Below, one piece after another: positions 26,007-33,743 of a stretch of 64,000 nt of DNA. The position numbers and the translations under genes were made by a program. Location of the stretch: contig NZ_JBIWDK010000001.1 of the NCBI RefSeq assembly GCF_044761985.1, positions 434,001 through 498,000 of the forward strand, in the 5' to 3' direction. This DNA comes from Peribacillus sp044761985. Its GTDB lineage: Bacteria > Bacillota > Bacilli > Bacillales > DSM-1321. The notes below the pieces were generated by a model. The model was given only the letters and a program-made list of their open reading frames with translations. It was not told the DNA's origin and searched no databases. Numbering within the stretch: the first letter of the stretch is position 1; each line of letters starts with the position of its first letter.

Positions 26007-26441
26007 ATGTCTATGGCTTATGATGAATACATGAAACAAATGGTGAAGCCAATGCGTGCTGAATTGGTGCAAGCGGGTTTTAAGGAATTGGAAACAGCTG
26101 AAAAGGTTGAGGAATTCATGGAGGCAGCCGAAGGGACTACACTTGTTGTCGTCAATTCAGTTTGTGGCTGTGCTGCAGGTTTAGCTCGTCCAGCAGCGAC
26201 TCAAGCTGTACTCCAAGCAGAGAAGAAGCCAAATAATCTAGTCACTGTATTTGCAGGGCAAGATAAAGAAGCGACAGCTAAAATGCGTGAGTACTTTAAT
26301 GGGATTGAACCTTCTTCTCCATCCATGGCTCTATTAAAAGGGAAAGAGGTCGTTCATTTCATTCCTCGCCATGATATTGAAGGCCAGCCTATGGAAGCTA
26401 TCATGGAAAATCTCTTGGTAGCATTCGATAATGTAAAGTAA
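26007..26441 (+). CDS. brxA: Bacilliredoxin BrxA (YphP/YqiW family)
   Basis: This 144-residue thioredoxin-fold protein has the unusual CGC active site in NSVCGCAAG (Cys53 and Cys55), exactly as in B. subtilis BrxA/BrxB. Bacilliredoxins remove bacillithiol from protein thiols after oxidative stress. Its place just after ilvD is that of YphP (BrxA), so I prefer BrxA over BrxB. ATG 26007 follows AAGGGGGAA. It is monocistronic with its own terminator at 26460-26490. Another thiol-redox gene (bsaA) and methionine sulfoxide reductases are also in the window but in separate units. Confidence 0.93.
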   Translation: MSMAYDEYMKQMVKPMRAELVQAGFKELETAEKVEEFMEAAEGTTLVVVNSVCGCAAGLARPAATQAVLQAEKKPNNLVTVFAGQDKEATAKMREYFNGIEPSSPSMALLKGKEVVHFIPRHDIEGQPMEAIMENLLVAFDNVK

Positions 26442-26459
26442 AATAAAATAAGTAAAAAA

Positions 26460-26493
26460 AAAAGAATGTCCTGTAAAAGGGCATTCTTTTTCA
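26460..26493 (+). terminator. Terminator of brxA
   Basis: The 12-bp stem AAAAGAATGTCC (26460-26471) / GGGCATTCTTTT (26479-26490), with a G-U pair, is followed by T. Confidence 0.82.
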
Positions 26494-26520
26494 AATTCAG
26501 ATTATTAAAGGAGCAGGTAC

Positions 26521-27300
26521 ATGTTTGTGACTACAGCTGGACGAGCTGACCAAGATGTTATAGAGTTGGCAAAAGAGTTCGCGATGGATCAAAAGATTCC
26601 TTTTGTATCGAGGAGAAAACGTTCGATTCAGGATATCCAAAGGGAAAACGACAAGGATGATTGTCTCGTTTTCGGGAGAAATAGAATGGAAATATACCGG
26701 TACGGAGAGAGGGAGCCTTTCTTTTTCCATCCTAACTTAGCGATGATTCGATTGAAGCGATTACTGAATGGGGAGGCTGATCCCTTTCTTATTGCAGGGG
26801 ATATTAAAGAAGGGGACTCCGTGCTTGATTGTACATTGGGATTAGGTGCTGACTCCATTGTCGCTAGTTTTGCAGTCGGTAGTAAAGGGCGTGTGTTAGC
26901 GCTGGAGGAAAATAAATACTTGGCATTACTTGTGGACCATGGTTTAAAGACTTGGAGTGATGCAGAAGAGTGGATGTTATCGGTAATGAGGAGGATAGAA
27001 GTTATGGAGGCTAATCATAATGAGTTATTGAAAACTTTACCGGATAATCATTTCGATGTCGTCTATTTTGATCCGATGTTTGAGGAGACCATTGAAGAAT
27101 CTAATGGCATTAAAGGCCTGACCCATTTTGCTGCAAATCATGATTTCACCATGGAAATAATAAATGAAGCCAAGCGGGTCGCACGAAAAAGAGTTGTGTT
27201 GAAAGATCATTTTCGCAGTACCCGCTTCCAGAGATTTGGATTTGACGTGTTGGAACGAAAAACCTCAAAATTCCATTATGGCTTCATTTCCATTTTATGA
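26521..27300 (+). CDS. SAM-dependent methyltransferase, RsmJ/YpiP-like
   Basis: In this 259-residue protein the SAM site is VLDCTLGLGADSIVASFAVG (about 100-119), followed by VLALEENKYLALLVDHGL and the catalytic-type motif VVYFDPMFEE (about 180-189). The DPMF motif and overall plan match the RsmJ-like family (16S rRNA m2G in enterobacteria) to which B. subtilis YpiP belongs; the substrate here is unproven. ATG 26521 follows AAAGGAGCAGGTAC. It is convergent with the gamma-glutamyltransferase gene: the stop codons are two bases apart and no terminator lies between, so the transcripts must overlap. Confidence 0.75.
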   Translation: MFVTTAGRADQDVIELAKEFAMDQKIPFVSRRKRSIQDIQRENDKDDCLVFGRNRMEIYRYGEREPFFFHPNLAMIRLKRLLNGEADPFLIAGDIKEGDSVLDCTLGLGADSIVASFAVGSKGRVLALEENKYLALLVDHGLKTWSDAEEWMLSVMRRIEVMEANHNELLKTLPDNHFDVVYFDPMFEETIEESNGIKGLTHFAANHDFTMEIINEAKRVARKRVVLKDHFRSTRFQRFGFDVLERKTSKFHYGFISIL

Positions 27301-27302
27301 AT

Positions 27303-28997
27303 TCATTCGGTCTGATAATCCCCTTCATCAAGACCCATTGCACAGCCTTCACGGCTGGAATCAGCAGCGCCATAATTCGAACCGTCCAATGGGTTGATTT
27401 GTATGGCCTGGACATTACCGATTGAGTGGGGGACTTCATTGAAGGCAAATCCCATTCCTTCGAGGTGTCCCTTGCTGTTCATATCAATCCCGGCTTCCCA
27501 TTCAATATGTGGGCCCATCGGCGTGAAAATTCTTGGTTCTTCGATTGCCGCCTTTAAGTCCATTTTGAAATCGAGCACATTAATGATGGTTTGGACAACT
27601 GAGCTAATGATTGTCGGTCCCCCAGGGGAACCAAGTGTTAAAATGGGTTGATTGTCTTTAAAAATGATGGTCGGACTCTTACAGCTTACTGGTCGTTTAT
27701 TAGGCTGTACTTCATTCATGCCGCCTGGAACGGAATCAAAGTCGGTCAATTCATTATTCAACATGAAACCATAGTCGGAAACCATGATGCCAGAACCGAA
27801 AGGGTGCTCAACAGTCGAGGTGCAAGCCGCGATGTTGCCCCATCTGTCGCGCACCGTGAAGTGGGTGGTTTCACTGCGTTCTTCATCATTTGGCTGTTGA
27901 ATCACTTCCCTTTGCTTCACGGAATCATACTTCCATGGATTTCCGAAATCAATGGCATTGTTCCGTGACTTGAAATTAATGAACTTCCGTCGTTCAGCTA
28001 TATATTCGTCATGCATAAGACCCGTAAGCGGTAATTCGGCAAATTCGGGATCAGCCAGAAATGCCTTTTTATCTGTAAAGGCCAGACGCATCGCTTCCGC
28101 TATCAGATAATATTTCTCCCAGGAACGTACATCATATTGCTCTAGATGGAATGATTCTAATATCTTTAATATTTGAATGACGGTAAACCCTCCCGCGCTA
28201 GGAGCCATCGAAGAGACAATTTTATAATCTTTATAGGTGCCGACCATGGGTTCATCAACGGTTGCTTTGTAATCTCTTAAATCGGCCATTTCCATGAATC
28301 CGCCTTGTTCCTTGATACAGGAAATGATTCCTTCGCCGATCTCGCCCTCATAAAAAGCAGATACCCCTTCGCGTTGTAAAATCCTATAAGTGTTTGCCAG
28401 CTTTTCCTTAACTAATATATCTCCCACCTGGTATGGTTTTCCTTCGGGCATGAAGAAGTTTCGCGCTTCATCACCCAATCGATATTCAAAGTTTTTAAGG
28501 GCATCACAAAGTACCCAGTTGACCGGGACCCCATTTTCAGCAAATTCTATAGAGGGTTCAATGAGTTCGGCTAATGGCTTGCTGCCATATTCATTGAGCG
28601 CTTCATCCATCGCCTTTAGAATTCCTGGAATGCCAACTGCCGTCCCTTTTGTCGAACGCTCTTTAAAGGGAATAACCTCCCCATTTTCATCCAGGAACAA
28701 TTCAGGATATGCCGCTTTAGGTGCCCTGACATGTCCATCGAATATCTTCGTTTTTTTACTTTTTTCATTATAAACCATAAGGAATCCACTGCCGCCTATT
28801 CCTGTCATCATAGGTTCCACGATATTTAATGCAAATTGGATGGCTACTGCTGCATCAACGGCATTTCCGCCATCGCGTAAGATCTTTTCCCCGATTTTAG
28901 TCGCAACTGGATGAGCCGTGACGACCATACCAGCTTTTCCTGTTGCCGTTTCTCTTTTATAGTTTTCTTCTTTGGTTTTTTCATCGATGTTTTCCAT
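27303..28997 (-). CDS. Gamma-glutamyltransferase family protein without signal peptide
   Basis: This 564-residue protein belongs to the Ntn-hydrolase family that self-cleaves at a Thr. The nucleophile region is SETTHFTVRDRWGNIAA, with Thr377 as the predicted new N terminus, followed by VEHPFGSGIMVSDYGFMLNNE and SPGGPTIISSVVQTI. ATG 28997 has TGGAGG upstream. The N terminus (MENIDEKTKEENYKRE) is hydrophilic, so the enzyme appears cytosolic, unlike secreted Ggt of B. subtilis; YwrD-type proteins also lack a clear signal. It may degrade gamma-glutamyl compounds or glutathione taken up from outside. Confidence 0.85.
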   Translation of the reverse strand: MENIDEKTKEENYKRETATGKAGMVVTAHPVATKIGEKILRDGGNAVDAAVAIQFALNIVEPMMTGIGGSGFLMVYNEKSKKTKIFDGHVRAPKAAYPELFLDENGEVIPFKERSTKGTAVGIPGILKAMDEALNEYGSKPLAELIEPSIEFAENGVPVNWVLCDALKNFEYRLGDEARNFFMPEGKPYQVGDILVKEKLANTYRILQREGVSAFYEGEIGEGIISCIKEQGGFMEMADLRDYKATVDEPMVGTYKDYKIVSSMAPSAGGFTVIQILKILESFHLEQYDVRSWEKYYLIAEAMRLAFTDKKAFLADPEFAELPLTGLMHDEYIAERRKFINFKSRNNAIDFGNPWKYDSVKQREVIQQPNDEERSETTHFTVRDRWGNIAACTSTVEHPFGSGIMVSDYGFMLNNELTDFDSVPGGMNEVQPNKRPVSCKSPTIIFKDNQPILTLGSPGGPTIISSVVQTIINVLDFKMDLKAAIEEPRIFTPMGPHIEWEAGIDMNSKGHLEGMGFAFNEVPHSIGNVQAIQINPLDGSNYGAADSSREGCAMGLDEGDYQTE

Positions 28998-29057
28998 CAA
29001 AATTCCTCCAGTATATCGTCTTAAGTTCTTTCTTGAGCTAGAGACGAACTTCATTGA

Positions 29058-29092
29058 AAAGAAAACCTTGCCATTAATAGAATGACAAGGAC
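29058..29092 (-). terminator. Terminator of the 26-residue membrane peptide gene
   Basis: Minus strand: CCTTGTCATT / AATGGCAAGG (plus 29073-29092, one mismatch), then TTTTCTTTTC. It separates the small gene from the gamma-glutamyltransferase gene. Confidence 0.65.
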
Positions 29093-29113
29093 TCTTTCAT
29101 AAGTATTTTAGTC

Positions 29114-29194
29114 TTAATCAGCAAATGATAAATATACGAAAAATGCTAATGTAACAAGACATAAAGCCACCATGGCGGTTGTAGTCAAAGCCAT
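29114..29194 (-). CDS. Unannotated 26-residue single-span membrane peptide
   Basis: The minus-strand frame encodes MALTTTAMVALCLVTLAFFV followed by YLSFAD. ATG at 29194 has an excellent ribosome binding site, TAAGGAGGG (29202-29210 region), 8 bases upstream. The peptide is one hydrophobic helix (residues about 5-23) with a short acidic end, like known small regulatory membrane proteins of Bacillus. A terminator (29058-29092) ends the unit, so it looks like a free-standing small gene rather than a leader of the next gene. I do not recognise the family and assign no function. Conservation in relatives would settle it. Confidence 0.65.
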   Translation of the reverse strand: MALTTTAMVALCLVTLAFFVYLSFAD

Positions 29195-29429
29195 TTATAA
29201 GCCCTCCTTAAAAAGATACCTGAATCTATTTAAGTTCTACAAATTACCTAATAATCCTTTAATTTATATATTTATAGTGAAAAATGGTATAAAAGATGCA
29301 ACACGTATGTTGCATATAGGTATTTATCCTTTTTGGCGATTTTTGAAACATGGGGTATTATATATTCGTATTACCTGGAAAATCGCAGTATACTAAAAAA
29401 AAGGAACAACAGGAGGGGGGGATAATGGT

Positions 29430-30044
29430 TTGAAAACGGCAACATGGTTTAGGAAAAGTCTTGTCATTTTAGTTTCCGTTTTAACGTTTGGCCTTGTCAC
29501 ACCTACAGATTTGGCATGGTTAGCTGATGCTGACTCTTTAAAAGATTCGAAAAAAGGGGTAGTGCAAGAAGACCATACACCATTTCCTTCTGCACAGGAA
29601 TCTAGTGGCTTCAATCATTTCGACCGTGATAACTTTTTATCGGATATTCTTGATAAAGCAGAAGAAAGCGCTTATGTGAAATTTGGTGAAAAAATAAACC
29701 CTAAAATAGGTGATGAGTTCAAAATGATCATTTTGCCGAAAATAGAAGAGACGGTAAACGATATGGCGAACCAATTTCCTGATGAAAAACTGCAACAGCT
29801 AACTATCACGGAGCGGCCAAGTGCAGGTAGATCCGAAAAAATTTTTCATATTTATGACTCGATAAGTGGAAATGATGTCATCCGATTCCATGTTAGGCAG
29901 GAAAATCCACCGTTAGAAGGATATTGGTTTAATTTTCATTATCACACGTACCACGATTCTTTTGCCACGCATTATGACATCGGGAAAATATATTGGGATA
30001 AAAACACTCCTCCCAAATGGACGAATCAAGATAGAATATCCTAA
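29430..30044 (+). CDS. ypjP: YpjP-like protein with N-terminal signal/anchor
   Basis: This 204-residue protein starts at TTG 29430, 9 bases after AGGAGGGGGG. A basic hydrophobic N terminus (residues 8-27, RKSLVILVSVLTFGLVTPTD) is a signal peptide or anchor, so the rest is probably outside or at the membrane. The mature part has the family block YVKFGEKINPKIGDEFKMII and ends in HYHTYHDSFATHYDIGKIYW. Length and sequence agree with B. subtilis YpjP, which is also near thyB/dfrA. The function is unknown. A terminator-like hairpin (30137-30163) follows. Confidence 0.8.
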   Translation: MKTATWFRKSLVILVSVLTFGLVTPTDLAWLADADSLKDSKKGVVQEDHTPFPSAQESSGFNHFDRDNFLSDILDKAEESAYVKFGEKINPKIGDEFKMIILPKIEETVNDMANQFPDEKLQQLTITERPSAGRSEKIFHIYDSISGNDVIRFHVRQENPPLEGYWFNFHYHTYHDSFATHYDIGKIYWDKNTPPKWTNQDRIS

Positions 30045-30136
30045 ATCTCTTCGTTCATTGATTTTATCTAAAGGGAAGAGTATGATGATAATGAACATAC
30101 ATAAAGGTAAGTTCATAATGTTCTTTTTGGATACGT

Positions 30137-30163
30137 TGTTCTGCAACGTATTTATTTTGTGTG
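30137..30163 (+). terminator. Terminator of ypjP
   Basis: TACGTTG and CAACGTA form a perfect 7-bp stem with a TTCTG loop, followed by TTTATTTTG. Confidence 0.6.
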
Positions 30164-30190
30164 AAATAATACATAGCAAGAAAACTGCGC

Positions 30191-30247
30191 TGTGCCTCTA
30201 GAGAGCACTTGCAGTGAATTTTATAGTTTTGCAGAGGTGCTTTAATC
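30191..30247 (+). promoter_or_regulatory. Leader of the TerC gene with overlapping hairpins
   Basis: GTGCCTCT pairs with AGAGAGCAC (30192-30208 region), while AGCACTTGCAG (30204-30214) can instead pair with GCAGAGGTGCT (30231-30241), which contains the GAGGTG ribosome binding site. The two pairings exclude each other. No yybP-ykoY manganese riboswitch consensus is present. Confidence 0.3.
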
Positions 30248-31024
30248 ATGTCAGTAGAATTGCTAAATAAAATCTTCCATACCTATTCCCAGTTTTTTGA
30301 TTGGGACATGTGGGGGGAAGTACTAACAGACCCTGTTAGCTGGGGATTAATTGGGACCCTTGTCTTAATGGAAGGCCTTTTATCGGCTGATAACGCTTTG
30401 GTATTGGCCGTTATGGTTCGGCATCTTCCGGAAAAACAAAGGAAAAAGGCCCTTTTCTATGGATTATTGGGTGCATATGCATTCCGTTTCTTAGCCATTG
30501 GAATAGGTGTCTATCTCATCAAGATTTCTTGGGTAAAAATCCTCGGAGCTGTTTATCTTGCCTGGCTTTCATTCAAGTATTTCCGAGATAAGAGAAATAA
30601 ACAGGCTAACCAGGATGAAGAGTTACAGGGAATGAGTAAAAATAGTTTATTAATCCGTATGTTCGGTAATTTATGGGGAACGGTTGTCGCTGTTGAGATG
30701 ATGGATATTGCTTTTTCCGTTGACAGTGTCTTGGCTGCCTTTGGGGTGAGTGAAAAGATTTGGGTCCTCCTGTTGGGCGGAATGATCGGTGTCCTGATGA
30801 TGCGGGGCGTTGCCGGAGTCTTTTTGAAACTGATTGATAAGATTCCCGAATTGGAAACGGCTGCCTATGTCTTGATAGGGTTCATATCGATTAAAATGCT
30901 TCTTTCGGTGGCGAAAATCGAAGTTCCACATGTCATCTTCTTTTTGACCATTCTTGTTATTTTTGGAACGACCATCTTGCTTCATTTTCAGAGGGAAAAA
31001 AAGCTTAAAGAACACAGTAAATAA
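30248..31024 (+). CDS. TerC-family integral membrane protein, MeeF/YceF-like
   Basis: This 258-residue protein has about seven transmembrane segments. TerC acidic motifs lie inside membrane helices: LVLMEGLLSADNALVLAVMV and VVAVEMMDIAFSVDSVLAAFG. Length and N terminus fit B. subtilis YceF (MeeF), which with YkoY (MeeY) is reported to supply manganese to exported enzymes. ATG 30248 follows GAGGTG. It ends at a strong bidirectional terminator. Two genes on is a secreted metalloprotease; a link is possible but not shown. The gene is monocistronic. Confidence 0.85.
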   Translation: MSVELLNKIFHTYSQFFDWDMWGEVLTDPVSWGLIGTLVLMEGLLSADNALVLAVMVRHLPEKQRKKALFYGLLGAYAFRFLAIGIGVYLIKISWVKILGAVYLAWLSFKYFRDKRNKQANQDEELQGMSKNSLLIRMFGNLWGTVVAVEMMDIAFSVDSVLAAFGVSEKIWVLLLGGMIGVLMMRGVAGVFLKLIDKIPELETAAYVLIGFISIKMLLSVAKIEVPHVIFFLTILVIFGTTILLHFQREKKLKEHSK

Positions 31025-31033
31025 TCTTACGGA

Positions 31034-31066
31034 AAAGAGCTGACACCAAAATGGTGTCAGCTCTTT
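31034..31066. terminator. Bidirectional terminator after the TerC gene
   Basis: The 14-bp perfect stem AAAGAGCTGACACC (31034-31047) / GGTGTCAGCTCTTT (31053-31066) overlaps the stop codon of the leftward small membrane gene. Confidence 0.92.
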
Positions 31067-31302
31067 CTTTGGAAATAAAACTCAAATAGATGAAAAAGGA
31101 GAGTGAAAAATGTAAAAAAGAGCAAAGGGTATAACAGGTTTAGCCATAGTGATGTGAGGAATGGATGCAGCAAGATGCCAAAGAAAATCGAAAATAGCAA
31201 TAAGTCTAGAATGATGAACACTTTTAAACTGTAAATTTCCAGTACTTCCTCGGCTAGTTCATGTGGTTCTGGCAGGATGAGACTTCTGTTAACTGGTTTC
31301 AT
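31057..31302 (-). CDS. Small two-span membrane protein
   Basis: This 81-residue protein has a short polar N terminus (MKPVNRSLILPEPHELAEEV) and then two hydrophobic helices (about 26-47 and 50-72) with a basic C terminus. ATG 31302 has AAGGTG 7-9 bases upstream. The last codons and the stop lie inside the right arm of the TerC terminator, so the 3' ends of the two genes interlock. I do not recognise it. The frame is long for chance in such T-rich DNA only in part, since hydrophobic codons are T-rich, so the call is moderate. Confidence 0.5.
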   Translation of the reverse strand: MKPVNRSLILPEPHELAEEVLEIYSLKVFIILDLLLFSIFFGILLHPFLTSLWLNLLYPLLFFTFFTLLFHLFEFYFQRKS

Positions 31303-31514
31303 GGTATCACCTTGAACCTTTTTTGATTATATTATTTTATATGAAAATACTGGGTGATCCGTGCCTCGTGAGAAAAGAATATTCCACTTATTTTTACCAA
31401 AAATACATCAATCAATTATAGAGGAGTTTCATGTTATACTAGAATAATAAATTGGGATTGAAGTATACATATTTCTTTGAAAAATCCTATTAAACCATGG
31501 AAAGGATGTAGAAG

Positions 31515-32225
31515 GTGACAAATAAAAAGTGGATTGGATTATTCATTTTGGCAGGCTGTTTCCTTTCCATGCTTTCCATCTCTTTTGCTAAGGAAGATGG
31601 TTTAAAGTGGAGGGACTTGAAAAAAGATAGCCTACTAAGGCAGGCAGCCATTTTTCAGGATCAAGAGACATTACAGAACTTGTTTATATATCCTGTAGAT
31701 GAATTTGATGAAGAGGAAGCCTTAAACATAGTTGAAACAATCAATAAACTCCCGCATTCCCTTCAAGTGAAAATTATTGATCGGGGTGTGAAAATAAAGC
31801 TTTTCAGTGGGAGCCTGACAGACAATCGTTCTGCAGCTCATTTAAAGGGGCAGACACCAAGAGGGTATGTTAATCCCAGCACTACATGGGATGATGTTCC
31901 GGGTATGGGGGGCTCGCATATGGTCTTGGTTAAAATCGGCGCGAGCGATAAAGGTAACGGCCATAGTTCTATAAATCTCGAACTCCATGAAATTGCCCAT
32001 TCCCTCGATAAAATCGTGTATGGCGGCATTCGTGAGGATATAAAGTATTTAAGCGTATGGGGAAAAGAAGTAGATGCACTGTTTCCTGGTCAACCTTATT
32101 TTTCTACATATCCCGAAGAATACTTTGCGGAAGCGTTTGCGATGTTTTATGTAAATCCGGAACAAAATCAATTGCTAAGATGGAAAGCTCCAGAGACCTA
32201 CCATTTTATTAAACAACTAGATTGA
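31515..32225 (+). CDS. Secreted zinc metalloprotease, anthrax lethal factor-like (M34/PPEP) domain
   Basis: This 236-residue protein starts at GTG 31515 after AAAGGATG. A signal sequence spans residues 1-25, either cleaved after SISFA or lipidated at LAGC (Cys15). The zinc site is LHEIAHSLD with HEIAH at 158-162, and the downstream YPEEYFAEAFAMFY (199-212) supplies the third ligand, probably Glu206. That is the layout of the lethal factor catalytic domain and of the secreted Pro-Pro endopeptidases of clostridia. No toxin-binding domain is present, so it is a stand-alone enzyme acting outside the cell. The substrate is unknown. Confidence 0.8.
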   Translation: MTNKKWIGLFILAGCFLSMLSISFAKEDGLKWRDLKKDSLLRQAAIFQDQETLQNLFIYPVDEFDEEEALNIVETINKLPHSLQVKIIDRGVKIKLFSGSLTDNRSAAHLKGQTPRGYVNPSTTWDDVPGMGGSHMVLVKIGASDKGNGHSSINLELHEIAHSLDKIVYGGIREDIKYLSVWGKEVDALFPGQPYFSTYPEEYFAEAFAMFYVNPEQNQLLRWKAPETYHFIKQLD

Positions 32226-32251
32226 ATGATTTAATTCAATCGTAATTCACA

Positions 32252-32280
32252 TTGACACATTGAACTGGTAACAGTAAAAA
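32252..32280 (+). promoter_or_regulatory. Predicted promoter of thyA-dfrA
   Basis: TTGACA (32252-32257) and TAAAAA (32275-32280) are spaced 17 bases, 40 bases ahead of the thyA start. Confidence 0.4.
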
Positions 32281-32320
32281 GTTAAAATAAGAAGAATGAA
32301 TGTTGAAAAGGTGGTTTACC

Positions 32321-33115
32321 ATGAAGCAATATTTGGATTTATGTAAGCATGTACTTGAAAATGGAACTCAAAAAGGCGATCGTACCGGAACAGGAACAAT
32401 CAGCACCTTCGGATATCAAATGAGGTACAATCTGCGTGAGGGATTCCCTGTTTTGACTACGAAAAAAGTCAGTTTAAAAGCAATCATCCATGAACTCTTA
32501 TGGTTTCTAAAAGGCGATACAAACGTACAATACCTTCAGGAAAATAATGTGCGCATTTGGAATGAGTGGGCTGATGAAGCAGGAAATCTAGGTCCCGTCT
32601 ATGGGCATCAATGGCGCTCATGGGGTGCAGCGGATGGAAGGCAAATCGATCAAATCAGTGAAGTGATCGAGCAAATCAAAACGAACCCAAATTCAAGGAG
32701 ATTGATCGTAAGTGCCTGGAATGTCGGAGAGCTTGAAGAGATGGCCTTACCTCCCTGTCATGCATTCTTTCAATTTTATGTGGCGGACGGTAAGCTTTCC
32801 TGCCAACTTTACCAGCGTTCTGCGGACGTATTTTTAGGTGTGCCGTTCAATATCGCTTCTTATGCACTCTTAACGATGATGATAGCCCAAGTATGTGACC
32901 TGGAGCCTGGTGAATTCGTTCACTCTTTTGGGGATGTCCATATCTATTCGAACCATATGGATCAAGTGAAATTACAGTTGACACGAGACCCTAAACCACT
33001 GCCTACGATGAAAATCAATCCTGCAGTGAAAGATATCTTTGAGTTTCGGTTTGAAGATTTCGAACTTGAAAATTACGAAGCTCATCCCCACATTAAAGGG
33101 AAGGTGAGTATATGA
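32321..33115 (+). CDS. thyA: Thymidylate synthase (ThyA type)
   Basis: This 264-residue enzyme converts dUMP to dTMP with methylene-tetrahydrofolate. ATG 32321 follows AAAGGTGG by 7 bases; the frame from 32300 is not needed. The catalytic Cys146 is in LPPCHAFFQFYV, with RRLIVSAWN, QRSADVFLGVPFNIASYA and HIYSNH also intact. The length equals the short ThyA/ThyB class. The stop overlaps the dfrA start (ATGA), so synthase and reductase are made together, the usual arrangement, since ThyA oxidises folate that DfrA must reduce. Confidence 0.97.
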   Translation: MKQYLDLCKHVLENGTQKGDRTGTGTISTFGYQMRYNLREGFPVLTTKKVSLKAIIHELLWFLKGDTNVQYLQENNVRIWNEWADEAGNLGPVYGHQWRSWGAADGRQIDQISEVIEQIKTNPNSRRLIVSAWNVGELEEMALPPCHAFFQFYVADGKLSCQLYQRSADVFLGVPFNIASYALLTMMIAQVCDLEPGEFVHSFGDVHIYSNHMDQVKLQLTRDPKPLPTMKINPAVKDIFEFRFEDFELENYEAHPHIKGKVSI

Positions 33116-33597
33116 TTTCCTTAATTGTAGCCATGGATGAAAAACGTGTGATTGGAAAAGATAACAAGCTGCCTTGGCATTTGCCAGCGGACCTTCAGTA
33201 CTTTAAAAAGGTAACGATGGGTCACCCAATCGTCATGGGGCGCAAAACATTTGAATCCATCGGGCGGATTCTGCCTGGAAGGGAAAACGTCATCGTGACC
33301 AGGAATCATGAATTTAAAGCGGAAGGCTGCACCATTTTGCATGATGTTGATCAGATTAAGACGTATGCCGACAATAGTAAACAAGAGGTATTCGTTATAG
33401 GGGGAGCGGAAATCTTCAAAGAAATCCTGCCAGTAACCGATCGGTTATATATAACTGAAATACATGAAGTCTTTGAAGGGGACACGTTCTTTCCAATCAT
33501 TAATGAGACGGAGTGGGAAACCGTGGAGACGACCCCTGGGGTAACAGATGATAAAAATCTATATGCCCATGATTTTATTGTTTTACGAAAAAAATGA
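33112..33597 (+). CDS. dfrA: Dihydrofolate reductase
   Basis: This 161-residue enzyme recycles dihydrofolate made by ThyA. Family motifs are ISLIVAMDEKRVIGKDNKLP, LPWHLPADLQYFKKVTMGHP, MGRKTFESIG and FVIGGAEIFKE, with the active-site Asp in PADLQYFK. It starts within the thyA stop (ATGA) and ends at a terminator formed from its trailer (33604-33642). Confidence 0.97.
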   Translation: MISLIVAMDEKRVIGKDNKLPWHLPADLQYFKKVTMGHPIVMGRKTFESIGRILPGRENVIVTRNHEFKAEGCTILHDVDQIKTYADNSKQEVFVIGGAEIFKEILPVTDRLYITEIHEVFEGDTFFPIINETEWETVETTPGVTDDKNLYAHDFIVLRKK

Positions 33598-33603
33598 TAT
33601 TAG

Positions 33604-33642
33604 TAACCGATTTATGGTGAATAAGCCATAGTCGGTTTTTTT
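33604..33642 (+). terminator. Terminator of thyA-dfrA
   Basis: AACCGA..TTATGG pairs with GCCATAG..TCGGTT across a short loop, followed by a T run. Confidence 0.8.
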
Positions 33643-33659
33643 GTACAAAACCAAAGAGA

Positions 33660-33677
33660 TAGAATTTTTAGAAAAAT
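33660..33677. promoter_or_regulatory. Probable CodY site ahead of ilvA
   Basis: AATTTTTAGAAAAAT (33663-33677) matches the CodY consensus AATTTTCWGAAAATT at 13 of 15 positions. It precedes TTACAT (33681-33686) and TATAAT (33703-33708), spaced 16 bases, and would block the promoter. The core 13-mer is shared with ilvD. Confidence 0.6.
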
Positions 33678-33743
33678 CAGTTACATACTTATGATAAAGT
33701 GCTATAATTATAGAATTGATTAGGAAGGAAATGAGGGATAACT

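Noticed and set aside
30045..30247. yybP-ykoY manganese riboswitch ahead of the TerC gene
   Set aside because: The conserved GGGGAGUA and CCGAAA-type loops are absent.
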